DNA from: Saprospiraceae bacterium
GTDB lineage: Bacteria; Bacteroidota; Bacteroidia; Chitinophagales; Saprospiraceae
Assembly (NCBI GenBank): GCA_018057925.1
Contig: JAGPCT010000004.1
Location: 1 to 64,000 of the forward strand
Direction: 5' to 3'
Length of the DNA: 64,000 nucleotides
Made by a program: the position numbers and the translations under genes. Below are positions 45,927-55,181 of the stretch, piece after piece. The notes below the pieces were generated by a model. It saw nothing but the letters and a program-made list of their open reading frames with translations. It did not search any database and had not been told where the DNA came from. The stretch's first letter is position 1, and each line of letters begins with the position of its first letter.

Positions 45927-47660
45927 ATGAATACAGCAGAATTAAAAACTAAAAGCAAGAGAACAGATGAATCTCTGCAATCTACCGGTGCAGAAGCGGT
46001 AATACAAAGTCTGAGAGCTGAAGGTGTAAAAACAATATTTGGTTATCCGGGTGGAGCGATTATGCCTATTTATGATGCCTTGTTTCATCATCTTGAAACA
46101 GTAAACCATATCTTAACAAGGCACGAGCAAGGTGCTATCCATGCCGCTCAAGGTTACGCCAGAACTTCAGGTAAAACTGGGGTTGTATTTGCTACTTCGG
46201 GTCCTGGAGCCACCAATTTAATTACAGGTTTAGCTGATGCTTTGATAGATTCTACGCCCTTAGTTTGCATCACCGGACAGGTGGCTTCTCATCTCTTGGG
46301 AACAGATGCTTTTCAGGAAACCGATGTCATGGGAATTTCCATGCCGGTAACTAAATGGAATTGTCAGGTAACCCATGCAGCAGACATCGCACCCACTTTA
46401 GCCAAAGCATTTTACATCGCTTCGTCTGGTCGTCCGGGACCTGTTTTGGTGGATATTACTAAAGATGCGCAGTTTGAAAAACTAGACTTCTCTTATGAAA
46501 AGTGTACTTCGGTTAGAAGTTATCAGCCTAAGCCAAAATTGAATGTAGATCAAGTGCAAGCAGCCGCAAATTTATTGAACAAGGCAAAAAAACCTTTGAT
46601 GATTGTCGGACAAGGAATTATGCTTTCCAATGCAGAAGAAGAACTGTTGGCTTTTGCCGAGAAAATGGGTATTCCGGTAGCTTCTACACTTTTGGGATTA
46701 GGAGCCTTTCCAAGTCATCACCCTTTATTTGTAGGAATGGTAGGGATGCATGGCAATTATGCCCCCAATATAAAAACCAATGAATGCGATGTGTTGCTTG
46801 CCGTGGGAATGCGTTTTGACGACCGCGTTACAGGCGATGTTTCACGCTATGCAAGGCAAGCAAAAGTGATTCATATTGATATAGATACTGCTGAAATCAA
46901 TAAAATCATAAAAGCTGATGCTCCTATTGTAGCCGATGCCAAAGAAGCATTATCCGTTCTAATGAATTTGGTAGAAAAACAAACCCATCAAAATTGGCTG
47001 GATGAATTTTATCAAGCAAAGGAAAATGAATTAAAGGTGCTTTCAGAAAATAGAGAAAAGGAATTTTCAGATGAACTGAGAATGGATTTGGTGATTGATT
47101 TGCTTTCACAAAAAACCAACGGTAATGCAATCGTTGTAACCGATGTGGGGCAGCATCAAATGATGGCGGCACAATTCTATCAGTACAACCAAACCAAAAG
47201 TAATGTTACTTCCGGCGGATTGGGAACGATGGGTTTTGCACTTCCGGCAGCTATTGGAGCAAAAATGGCAAATCCCAAAAAGCAAGTGATAGCTATTATT
47301 GGTGATGGCGGATTTCAAATGACTTTGCAGGAATTGGGAACCATGATGCAAAATAATATCGACGTGAAAATCATCATCTTAAACAATGGTTATTTGGGAA
47401 TGGTCCGACAATGGCAACAAATGTTCTTTGAAAAAAGATATTCGTTTACCGACATTCAAAGCCCTGATTTTGTGGCTTTGGCAGCTTCCTACAACATCAA
47501 AGGTCAAAAAGTTGAAAGACAGGAGGACTTGAACCACGCATTAGACCAACTTTTAAACTCAGAAAATGCGAACCTGCTGGAAGTGAAAGTTGCCAGAGAA
47601 GACAATGTTTTTCCGATGGTGCCGACAGGAGCTTCGGTTGCTGAAATAAGATTACAATAA
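45927..47660 (+). CDS. ilvB: Acetolactate synthase, large subunit
   Basis: 577 residues, ThDP-dependent. N-terminal pyrimidine domain with FGYPGGAIMPIYDALF and the catalytic Glu in LTRHEQGAIHAAQGYAR; central FAD-type domain; C-terminal pyrophosphate domain with GDGGFQMTLQELGTM followed by the NN of ILNNGYLGMVRQW. It condenses pyruvate with pyruvate or 2-oxobutyrate. It is 9 bases after ilvD and is followed by its regulatory subunit. Confidence 0.97.
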   Translation: MNTAELKTKSKRTDESLQSTGAEAVIQSLRAEGVKTIFGYPGGAIMPIYDALFHHLETVNHILTRHEQGAIHAAQGYARTSGKTGVVFATSGPGATNLITGLADALIDSTPLVCITGQVASHLLGTDAFQETDVMGISMPVTKWNCQVTHAADIAPTLAKAFYIASSGRPGPVLVDITKDAQFEKLDFSYEKCTSVRSYQPKPKLNVDQVQAAANLLNKAKKPLMIVGQGIMLSNAEEELLAFAEKMGIPVASTLLGLGAFPSHHPLFVGMVGMHGNYAPNIKTNECDVLLAVGMRFDDRVTGDVSRYARQAKVIHIDIDTAEINKIIKADAPIVADAKEALSVLMNLVEKQTHQNWLDEFYQAKENELKVLSENREKEFSDELRMDLVIDLLSQKTNGNAIVVTDVGQHQMMAAQFYQYNQTKSNVTSGGLGTMGFALPAAIGAKMANPKKQVIAIIGDGGFQMTLQELGTMMQNNIDVKIIILNNGYLGMVRQWQQMFFEKRYSFTDIQSPDFVALAASYNIKGQKVERQEDLNHALDQLLNSENANLLEVKVAREDNVFPMVPTGASVAEIRLQ

Positions 47661-47680
47661 ATTTTTAAAAAATAGAAAAA

Positions 47681-48202
47681 ATGGAAAAAACATTCACAGT
47701 GTCCATATTTACTGAAAACACCATCGGAATGCTCAACCGCATCACCATCATATTTACAAGACGACATCTGAACATCGACAGCATCACAGCTTCTGAAACG
47801 GAGGTCAAAAATGTACACCGATATACCATCGTTTTGAGAACAAGCAGGGAACAAATTGATAAAGTTGTTGGACAAATCGACAAATTAATAGATGTACTGA
47901 AGGCTTTTGTACACGAAGATGATGAAGTAGTACATCAGGAAATCGCACTGTACAAAATCAAAACAACAGAACTTAAGTCCAATAATGTAGAACATGTGGT
48001 GAGAGAAAATAATGCAAAAGTGCTCACTGTAGATCCTGATTTTATCATCATTGAAAAAACAGGGCATAAAGCAGAAACTCAGCTTTTATTTGAAAAACTG
48101 AAGCCTTTCGGGAGTGTGGAATTCGCCCGTTCGGGAAGAGTGGCAGTTACCAAACCCATGAAAGAATTAAGTACCTATTTAAAAGAATTAGAACACAATT
48201 AA
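47681..48202 (+). CDS. ilvN: Acetolactate synthase, small (regulatory) subunit
   Basis: 173 residues. An N-terminal ACT domain (about 4-78; FTENTIGMLNRITIIFTRRHLNIDSI) is followed by a C-terminal ALS small-subunit domain (about 85-170). It activates the large subunit and gives feedback inhibition by branched-chain amino acids. The name ilvH would be equally valid. Spacing to ilvB is 20 bases. Confidence 0.94.
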   Translation: MEKTFTVSIFTENTIGMLNRITIIFTRRHLNIDSITASETEVKNVHRYTIVLRTSREQIDKVVGQIDKLIDVLKAFVHEDDEVVHQEIALYKIKTTELKSNNVEHVVRENNAKVLTVDPDFIIIEKTGHKAETQLLFEKLKPFGSVEFARSGRVAVTKPMKELSTYLKELEHN

Positions 48203-48225
48203 ATAAATAAATAAAAATTAACAAA

Positions 48226-49272
48226 ATGGCACAATTAAATTTTGGCGGCGTCATGGAAAATGTCGTAACACGAGAAGAGTTTTCACTGGAGAAAGCCAGA
48301 GAAATATTAAAAAACGAAACCGTAGCCGTCATCGGATATGGCGTGCAAGGTCCGGGGCAAGCACTGAATTTAAAAGATAATGGTATAAAAGTGATTGTAG
48401 GGCAACGAAAAGGAACTAAAAGCTGGGACAAAGCTCTTACTGATGGCTGGGTTGAAAACGAAACCCTTTTCGAAGTGGAAACCGCTTGTGCAAAAGGCAC
48501 TTTACTCATGAATTTATTGTCTGATGCCGGACAAATACAAGCATGGGAAACAATGAAAAAACATCTAACAACCGGAAAATCCCTGTATTTTTCACATGGT
48601 TTTGGGGTTACTTTTCATGAGAAAACGGGCATTGTGCCACCTAAAGATGTAGATGTGTTTTTGGTTGCCCCCAAAGGTTCCGGAACCTCATTAAGAACAT
48701 TATTTTTAAAAGGACAAGGTTTAAATTCCAGTTATGCCGTTTTTCAAAATGCAACAGGTAAAGCCGAAGAAAAAGCATTGGCATTGGGCATCGCTATCGG
48801 TTCGGGCTATTTGTTTGAAACCACTTTTCAAAAAGAAGTGTACAGCGATTTAACCGGTGAAAGAGGGGTTTTGATGGGAGCCATCGCAGGTGTTTTTGAG
48901 GCTCAATATCATGTACTTCGCCAGCGAGGACACTCACCAAGTGAAGCCTTCAACGAAACTGTGGAAGAGCTCACCCAAAGCTTGATGCCTTTGGTAGCCG
49001 AAAACGGAATGGATTGGATGTTTGCCAACTGTAGTACTACCGCACAACGAGGTGCTTTGGATTGGAAAGGTAAATTCAGAGAGGCTACAACACCCGTTTT
49101 TAATGAATTATATGATGATGTGCTTTCAGGTAAAGAGGCAGCTATCGTTATCGACGCCAACAGCAAGCCAGATTACAGAGAAAAACTGAATGCAGAGCTC
49201 CAAGAAATACAACAAAGTGAGTTATGGCAAACGGGAATGCAAGTACGAAAATTAAGACCTCAATCCAAATGA
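48226..49272 (+). CDS. ilvC: Ketol-acid reductoisomerase
   Basis: 348 residues, short (class I) form. The Rossmann nucleotide loop reads VAVIGYGVQGPGQALN, with the PGQ variant typical of this phylum in place of the more usual SQGHA. The knotted C-terminal domain has the Mg-binding SDLTGERGVLMGA and the EAQYHVL region. It isomerises and reduces acetolactate and acetohydroxybutyrate. The stop overlaps the ilvA start (ATGA). Confidence 0.96.
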   Translation: MAQLNFGGVMENVVTREEFSLEKAREILKNETVAVIGYGVQGPGQALNLKDNGIKVIVGQRKGTKSWDKALTDGWVENETLFEVETACAKGTLLMNLLSDAGQIQAWETMKKHLTTGKSLYFSHGFGVTFHEKTGIVPPKDVDVFLVAPKGSGTSLRTLFLKGQGLNSSYAVFQNATGKAEEKALALGIAIGSGYLFETTFQKEVYSDLTGERGVLMGAIAGVFEAQYHVLRQRGHSPSEAFNETVEELTQSLMPLVAENGMDWMFANCSTTAQRGALDWKGKFREATTPVFNELYDDVLSGKEAAIVIDANSKPDYREKLNAELQEIQQSELWQTGMQVRKLRPQSK

Positions 49273-50513
49273 TACATTTAGAAAAAATACAAGAGGCAGC
49301 CGAAAACCTAAAAGATGTGGCAGTACATACCCCGCTTGTAAAGAACGAAAACCTGAGCGAGCGATTTGCGGCTCAGGTTTATTTGAAGCGGGAAGATTTA
49401 CAACCGGTGCGATCCTACAAATTGCGTGGAGCCTATCATAGAATCAGTTCACTTTCAGAAGAGGATATAAAGTCTGGTGTTGTATGTGCAAGTGCAGGAA
49501 ATCATGCTCAGGGAGTGGCTTTTGCCTGTAGAAAACTGAATATAAAAGCGGTGATTTATATGCCTATTACCACACCTGCCCAAAAAATAAAGCAGGTAAA
49601 ACTTTTTGGGAAGGAAAATGTAGAAGTAGTTTTGAAAGGCGATACTTTTGACGATGCCTACGACGAAGCCCTACTTTTCAGCCAAAAGAATCAGGTTGTT
49701 TTTGTGCACCCATTTGATGATGAACGGGTTATTGCAGGTCAAGGAACCATTGGTTTGGAAATTTTGGAAGACTGTAAAAATAAAATCGACTTTTTATTCT
49801 TCCCAATCGGCGGTGGAGGATTGGCAGCAGGTATAGCATCTGTGTTTAAGCAATTAAGTCCCGAAACCAAGCTTATCGGTGTAGAACCACAGGGTGCAGC
49901 TTCAATGAAGACATCGTTGGAAAACGGTAAAAACACTGCATTGACGGATATTGATAAATTTGTAGATGGAGCCGCTGTAAAAAGAGTGGGTGACAAAACC
50001 TTTAACATCTGTCAACATTCGTTAGATGACATCGTCTTAGTGCCGGAAGGGAAAGTTTGCACCACGATTTTGCAATTGTATAATGAAGAAGCCATTGTGG
50101 TAGAACCTGCCGGCGCATTGAGCATAGCAGCATTGGATGGGTATAAAGACCAAATCAAAGATAAAAATGTGGTGTGTATTGTTAGCGGCAGCAACAATGA
50201 CATTACAAGAATGGAAGAAATAAAAGAAAGGTCTTTGATGTTTGAAGGGTTGAAGCATTATTTTATCATCAACTTTCCGCAACGCCCGGGTGCGCTAAAA
50301 GAATTTGTAAATGATGTCCTGGGCGAAAATGATGACATTACATATTTTCAGTTTACTAAGAAGAATAATCGCGAAGAAGGTCCTGCGGTTGTTGGTGTAG
50401 AATTAAAATACACCTTAGATTTAGAAGTGATGGAACAAAAAATGAAAGTAAAAAAAATCAACTATCAGCATCTGAACGAGCAGAAAGAATTGTTTACGCA
50501 TTTGATATTATAA
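49269..50513 (+). CDS. ilvA: Threonine ammonia-lyase (threonine deaminase)
   Basis: 414 residues from ATG at 49269, overlapping the ilvC stop. The PLP Lys lies in RSYKLRGAYH; the phosphate loop is SAGNHAQGVAF and a Gly-rich loop is GGGGLAAG. A C-terminal ACT-like region (about 325-414; YFIINFPQRPGALKEFV) is single rather than double as in E. coli IlvA. The enzyme makes 2-oxobutyrate, the entry to isoleucine. Its inclusion explains why both leader peptides count Ile codons. Confidence 0.95.
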   Translation: MIHLEKIQEAAENLKDVAVHTPLVKNENLSERFAAQVYLKREDLQPVRSYKLRGAYHRISSLSEEDIKSGVVCASAGNHAQGVAFACRKLNIKAVIYMPITTPAQKIKQVKLFGKENVEVVLKGDTFDDAYDEALLFSQKNQVVFVHPFDDERVIAGQGTIGLEILEDCKNKIDFLFFPIGGGGLAAGIASVFKQLSPETKLIGVEPQGAASMKTSLENGKNTALTDIDKFVDGAAVKRVGDKTFNICQHSLDDIVLVPEGKVCTTILQLYNEEAIVVEPAGALSIAALDGYKDQIKDKNVVCIVSGSNNDITRMEEIKERSLMFEGLKHYFIINFPQRPGALKEFVNDVLGENDDITYFQFTKKNNREEGPAVVGVELKYTLDLEVMEQKMKVKKINYQHLNEQKELFTHLIL

Positions 50514-50523
50514 AACTTTTGTT

Positions 50524-50556
50524 AAACCTAAGTTCCGCATTTGACTAATGCCGAAT
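50524..50556. repeat. Degenerate copy of dispersed palindromic repeat
   Basis: AAACCTAAGTTCCGCATTTG, then ACTAATGCCGAATT. It matches the left arm of the 2828-2866 repeat with a few changes, and the right arm carries a CG/GC swap. It lies just after ilvA, between convergent genes, like the perfect copy. Confidence 0.55.
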
Positions 50557-50739
50557 TATATCTAACTAAATCACAACATGCTGAATATCCGTGTTTTGTA
50601 AATTGATTATTTCCTAACTATTTTGAATGCAGCAGGCTAAAAGGTGGCTTAATATTTCTTAAAGACAATATTTTGCCTCTAATATGATTTCGGGTTAAAC
50701 CGATACTGATACTTTCTTTTATCCGCAAGTGGTAACATT

Positions 50740-52632
50740 TTAGTCCTTTCTTTGTATTGCCTTTACTAATTTTTGACCTCTCAGTAATATTTTTAAGCTG
50801 TTGCGACGCAATGAAATATGGGTTTGCTTTTTTTCATGTTCATTGATACCGTATTTAAAGGCGGAGATAATATCTTGATACGTCAATATTCCTATCACTT
50901 CAGAGTTTGTGGCTGAAACGACCGGTAAGACATCAATATTTTCTTGTGCCATGGTTTCTGCGGCAGTACGGAGGCTATCTTCAAGCTTGATATTAATACT
51001 ATTTCGTTTGATAAGATCGCCGACATATTTATCTTCAGCATGATGATGACTAAAAAGGTTGGAAGAGCTGATGATACCCTTGTATTCTCCTTTTTCACTG
51101 CAAATAATAAAATAATTTTGTTTATAGTCTTCATCATGTTCCAGCCATTCTCGTGTCTCTGCTATGGTGTTTTCTTCACTTACAACCATGCCATGGCCAG
51201 TTAATACTTGTCCGACGGTGATTTTTTCCAATAGGTCTGGTTCGTATGATTCCGGGGTTTTTATGCCTCGACGGGCTATTTTTTCTGTCATGATTGTGTT
51301 TTCCATAACGAAGTATGAAAAAAGATAAGAGGCTGTGCAAGTCGCCAACAAAGCCAAGAGGGCATTAATCTCTCCTGTGGATTCTAAGGCAAAAATAATG
51401 GATGTAATAAAAGCTCTGGATGCTCCAGCGAAGATAGCTGCCATTCCCACGAGCGCCGCCATGGATATAGTCACTCCTGAGTCGGGAAACCATTGTATTA
51501 TCAAGATTCCGAGCAAAGCACCTGCCGCACCACCAATAGTTAGCAATGGAGCCAAGGTGCCCCCTGATGTGCCACTGCCCAATGAAATAACCCAGGATAC
51601 AAATTTTAGAAAACACAATGAGGATAATAGTTGGAGAGAAAGGTGACCATTCAAAATATCCGTGATATTACTATAACCGACTCCGAGTGTTCTTGGAGCA
51701 AAGTATCCAACAATTCCGACGCACAATCCGCCAATAGCCGGCCACCATGCCCAGTGAATGGGCAGCATTTCAAATATATCTTCAACCCAAAATACGATCT
51801 TCGTAACGCCAACAGAAACCAATCCGATAACTATTCCGAGAGCACTATAGAAGACGAGGGCTTCGTTACTTGGCAACGGCAATTCCCCTGCAATAGGGAA
51901 GACTACATCATGTCCAAACAAAAAATGATGCCCTGCTGCCCCGGTAATACAAGCCAATGCTACCGGGATGATAGACCGTGGAGAAAACTCAAATAACAAC
52001 AATTCTATAGCCAAAAATATAGCGGCAACGGGTGTACTGAATATCGCGGACATGCCTGCTGTAGCTCCGGCTGCAAGGAGAATTTTCCGCTCATTTTGTG
52101 TTATTTTCAAAACCTGACCAAGGGTCGAACCCAGCGCACCCCCAGTGGCAATAATAGGGCCCTCAGCCCCAAATGGACCGCCGGTACCAATGGAAATTGC
52201 CGCCGACAATGGTTTTAGATAAGTGATCGCAGGCTTTATCTTACTCTCATTGGTAAGTATCTGTTCCATAGCTTCCGGAATACCATGTCCCCGAATGGCT
52301 TTGGATCCATACAAAGCCATCAAACCTATAATCAATCCGCCTATAGCAGGAATAAATATGACAAAAATACCCAACTGATTGTCCCATGGGCTTGTCTCTG
52401 CTCCTGAAAAAACACCATAAAATGAAATATTGGTAATTAGGTCAATCAGCTCAATTAAAAACTTCGCAATAAAACTTACTGCTATGGCAATGACGATAGC
52501 AATGGAAGAAATAGTAAAGATACGACGCTTATCAAAGGATTTTCCACGATGCAAATGTTCTTCTTCAATGGTTGATTTCAATGAAACCGATATTGGAATT
52601 CCTCCTTGATTGAGATTTTCGCTTCTATTCAT
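50740..52632 (-). CDS. ClC-family chloride channel/antiporter with CBS pair
   Basis: 630 residues. The ClC membrane domain (about 35-460) has the selectivity motifs GSGGPFGAEGP, containing the gating Glu, and GSGTSGGTLAPLLTIGG. Two CBS domains follow (about 470-600; VLTGHGMVVSEENTIAETREW and LKRNSINIK-type second unit). The gating Glu fits H+/Cl- antiport or gated channel. CBS domains usually sense adenine nucleotides. The gene converges on ilvA. Confidence 0.92.
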   Translation of the reverse strand: MNRSENLNQGGIPISVSLKSTIEEEHLHRGKSFDKRRIFTISSIAIVIAIAVSFIAKFLIELIDLITNISFYGVFSGAETSPWDNQLGIFVIFIPAIGGLIIGLMALYGSKAIRGHGIPEAMEQILTNESKIKPAITYLKPLSAAISIGTGGPFGAEGPIIATGGALGSTLGQVLKITQNERKILLAAGATAGMSAIFSTPVAAIFLAIELLLFEFSPRSIIPVALACITGAAGHHFLFGHDVVFPIAGELPLPSNEALVFYSALGIVIGLVSVGVTKIVFWVEDIFEMLPIHWAWWPAIGGLCVGIVGYFAPRTLGVGYSNITDILNGHLSLQLLSSLCFLKFVSWVISLGSGTSGGTLAPLLTIGGAAGALLGILIIQWFPDSGVTISMAALVGMAAIFAGASRAFITSIIFALESTGEINALLALLATCTASYLFSYFVMENTIMTEKIARRGIKTPESYEPDLLEKITVGQVLTGHGMVVSEENTIAETREWLEHDEDYKQNYFIICSEKGEYKGIISSSNLFSHHHAEDKYVGDLIKRNSINIKLEDSLRTAAETMAQENIDVLPVVSATNSEVIGILTYQDIISAFKYGINEHEKKQTHISLRRNSLKILLRGQKLVKAIQRKD

Positions 52633-52900
52633 ATATAAATTAAATATCTACTCATCGATAAGATGTTACATCTTCTGGTAGATTATATTGCAAGCAAAGT
52701 ATTAATTATTTTTCAATCCACAATAAAAGCATGTCATGAAGAAACCACATTAACGCACTTTTTGGTTAATAAAGTGATAATTTTGACTATTTGCCACCCT
52801 TACTAAAGCAATCCAAACCCAATTTTTAGGATGATACTCAATAATAGAAAAGCTTTATAATACCATGTTAGCGGTTCGGCATTTTGTTTATACTTATTAA

Positions 52901-53887
52901 TTAACAATAATCATCTATCGAATCCCCGCCTGTCCATTCAAGTCCTTGTACAAGTGTAAATTGTTTTTCTGCTCCGTCTTTTTGGAAAAAGGTCCCCAAA
53001 CTATTATGCACAAAAACATCGTTATGGTAAGTTATTTCTGATAAAGAATATGGTTTTACAGGATCTCTTTCTTCGCTTTTGCCAATAATCCACAAAGTGC
53101 TGCTGTCTTGGGAAATTGCAAAACTTTCAATAACCGAACTAGTATATTGGTTTCGGGAAAATACATATCCAACATATAAGTTTGCAAAATAGGAGTCTAT
53201 AGGATAATCGGATTTTTCTTTCGGACAGCAAGGAAATTCACTCGGTGTTTTCCAAGTACGGGCTTTTTGGACAGCGTTTGGAGTTAGAGAATTTAGCATT
53301 TCTAGTTCCTCTTCAATTTGAACTTTGGGTAAACTTCGATTGTATATCCATTCTCCTAAAGTTTTGCCTTGTATTGGTTTGTCGCTTTGTGCCCAATTTA
53401 ATAATCTTTCTTTGCTTGCTTGTGCTTCTTGACAACTAACAGCACACATCCACTCATAGTTTGGGTCTGGAAATTTGTCACGAAACTTTGATGGATTTTC
53501 GAGAAATGCTTCAACACTTCCGCAAACAAGTTCAATCCGTCTTGCTGTGATTGGGTTAAGCAAAATGTTTTCTAACCTTGTTACCCAACGCAGATTTTCC
53601 GGTCGGTTGTTTTGTCTGTTTGTGTCAATATGGTCAACTACGAATTCTCTCGATGGTGGTTCTCTGTGAAATGCGGATGCAACTATTCTGTGAATGCGAA
53701 CAGATGCAATTTCCAAATAACCTGTCCTAATATTTAGTTTGCCAAAAGTCCATTTGTTGTCAATCGGTCGTTTCCGTTTGTTAGTATCAAGAGAGTGTCG
53801 CAATACAGCACCGTTATCCCGAACCGAGTATTGCTCGTCTTTATATATGCAGTTGCATTCTTTTTCAAATTGATTTACATTGACCAT
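52901..53887 (-). CDS. HNH endonuclease-domain protein
   Basis: 328 residues from ATG at 53887; the frame to 53920 overlaps the upstream gene and is not needed. The N-terminal part (about 1-115) contains an HNH_3-type nuclease core (RIHRIVASAFHREPP, VVDHIDTNRQNNRPENLRWV) as in homing endonucleases and phage HNH proteins. The C-terminal about 200 residues have no recognised domain (WMCAVSCQEAQASKERLL; QYTSSVIESFAIS). It lies 4 bases after the XRE regulator gene, forming a two-gene operon under the palindromic operator. A defence or mobile-element role is inferred. Confidence 0.8.
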   Translation of the reverse strand: MVNVNQFEKECNCIYKDEQYSVRDNGAVLRHSLDTNKRKRPIDNKWTFGKLNIRTGYLEIASVRIHRIVASAFHREPPSREFVVDHIDTNRQNNRPENLRWVTRLENILLNPITARRIELVCGSVEAFLENPSKFRDKFPDPNYEWMCAVSCQEAQASKERLLNWAQSDKPIQGKTLGEWIYNRSLPKVQIEEELEMLNSLTPNAVQKARTWKTPSEFPCCPKEKSDYPIDSYFANLYVGYVFSRNQYTSSVIESFAISQDSSTLWIIGKSEERDPVKPYSLSEITYHNDVFVHNSLGTFFQKDGAEKQFTLVQGLEWTGGDSIDDYC

Positions 53888-53891
53888 AGTT

Positions 53892-54389
53892 TTATGATTT
53901 TTTAGGTTCAACGAAATCAACTAACTCAATTTTAGCTCCAAGTGCTAAAGCGATTTTAAAAAGTATATCTAAGCCAACAGAATAACGTCCTTGTTCAATT
54001 CGACTAAGATTAGCTGCGTCTATATTCGCAATTTGAGCAAGCGTTTTTGCTTCAATATTTTTTTCTTTCCGCAATTCACGGATTTTTGCTCCTATTTTTA
54101 CTCTTTCTTGATGAAGTAAAATTCTCACATCGTCTCTGTCACCTTTTCCGCCTTTAATTCCAAGTCCTTCGTAAAAATTCATTTGTATCCAAACCCAATA
54201 ATGCATACTCATACCGGTATCGTATCCCATATTATCTTCAAAATATTTTTGAAAATAATATGCTAATCTTTCAACATAGTGATTTTGGTCTGCTTTTGGA
54301 ATTGGAAAATAAGTGTTCCAAGTGAATTTTTCTCCGTCTTGTGCAATGACTTCAATAGTAAAGTCATCTACAAGTTTTGCTTTTATCAT
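53892..54389 (-). CDS. XRE-family regulator with N-terminal accessory domain
   Basis: 165 residues. The C-terminal helix-turn-helix (about 100-160; KIRELRKEKNIEAKTLAQIANIDAANLSRIEQGRYS, read as successive helices) is a Cro/CI type. The N-terminal about 90 residues (TWNTYFPIPKADQNHYVERL) have no named domain and may be an ORF-specific sensor. The gene is preceded by a perfect 38-bp palindrome overlapping its promoter, so it is probably autoregulated. It is the first gene of an operon with the HNH nuclease. Confidence 0.85.
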   Translation of the reverse strand: MIKAKLVDDFTIEVIAQDGEKFTWNTYFPIPKADQNHYVERLAYYFQKYFEDNMGYDTGMSMHYWVWIQMNFYEGLGIKGGKGDRDDVRILLHQERVKIGAKIRELRKEKNIEAKTLAQIANIDAANLSRIEQGRYSVGLDILFKIALALGAKIELVDFVEPKKS

Positions 54390-54440
54390 AGTTTATTTGC
54401 CGAGTTTATCGTGTTGTCGCCACTTTTTAAAGTTATGGAG

Positions 54441-54491
54441 CAAAGATAAAAAGAAAATTTGTAATTGGCAAATTTGCCAATTACAAATTTT
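54441..54491 (-). promoter_or_regulatory. XRE promoter with perfect 38-bp palindromic operator
   Basis: On the minus strand, TTTG (plus 54469-54472) is the -33 element, then 20 bases, then TATCTTTG (plus 54441-54448) as -7. The -33 lies in the exact centre of a perfect palindrome at 54454-54491 with 19-bp arms (core TTGGCAAATTTGCCAA). A dimeric regulator bound there would block RNA polymerase. The XRE protein is the obvious candidate. Confidence 0.8.
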
Positions 54492-54668
54492 AATAAATAC
54501 GAAGAACTATCCTATCTTTCTCTTCCATCGCACATTAAACCTACCAAGCTCTGCCGTCTATTTGGTCAAGCAAAATGAAATTATACGAAAATGAAATATA
54601 TATATGACCAATATTTGTTGATTGGGATTTTTGTTGTATATTTGGTCTTAAATATAAATCATTTAATT

Positions 54669-55181
54669 ATGTCGTTTGCCTTAAACATACCAGTAAAAGA
54701 GACATTAGCTGAATTGAAGAAGCTATACAGGCAGCAGCCGTTGATGATGCAACCACGTCTTAAAATGTTGATCGTAATGAAGCAGTCAGAGGAGAAGGGT
54801 ATTTCAAAAAGAGAGCTAATGGAACGAGTAGGGGTCTGTAGTCAAAGTATTCATAACTGGCGTAGCTCCTATAGAACTGGCGGCATGGAAGCTCTACTTT
54901 CTAATGGCAGAAAAGGAAAAGCCGGTAAACCATCCGTATTTACAAAGCAGGAGCATCAAAAAATAGCCAATAAACTAGGTGATCCTAAGAATGGTTTAGC
55001 GGGATTTGTAGAACTGCAACAGTGGATAGAAGAAGAATTTAACAAGGAAGTAAAATACAACACCATATTAAAATATGCTATCAGACATTTTGGAGCCAGT
55101 GTAAAAACAGCTCGTAAAAGCCATGTGAAAAAAGACGCACAAGCCGTTTCCACTTTTAAAAAAACTTCACGAACCAAATAG
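54669..55181 (+). CDS. IS630-type transposase, orfA (HTH part)
   Basis: 170 residues from ATG at 54669; the longer frame from 54591 is not used. It carries two DNA-binding helix-turn-helix units (KGISKRELMERVGVCSQSIH, and a second winged-helix part ending KYAIRHFGASVKTARK). It ends shortly after the A7 slip site and by itself lacks the catalytic residues. A frameshifted product with orfB is the likely transposase. Confidence 0.82.
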   Translation: MSFALNIPVKETLAELKKLYRQQPLMMQPRLKMLIVMKQSEEKGISKRELMERVGVCSQSIHNWRSSYRTGGMEALLSNGRKGKAGKPSVFTKQEHQKIANKLGDPKNGLAGFVELQQWIEEEFNKEVKYNTILKYAIRHFGASVKTARKSHVKKDAQAVSTFKKTSRTK

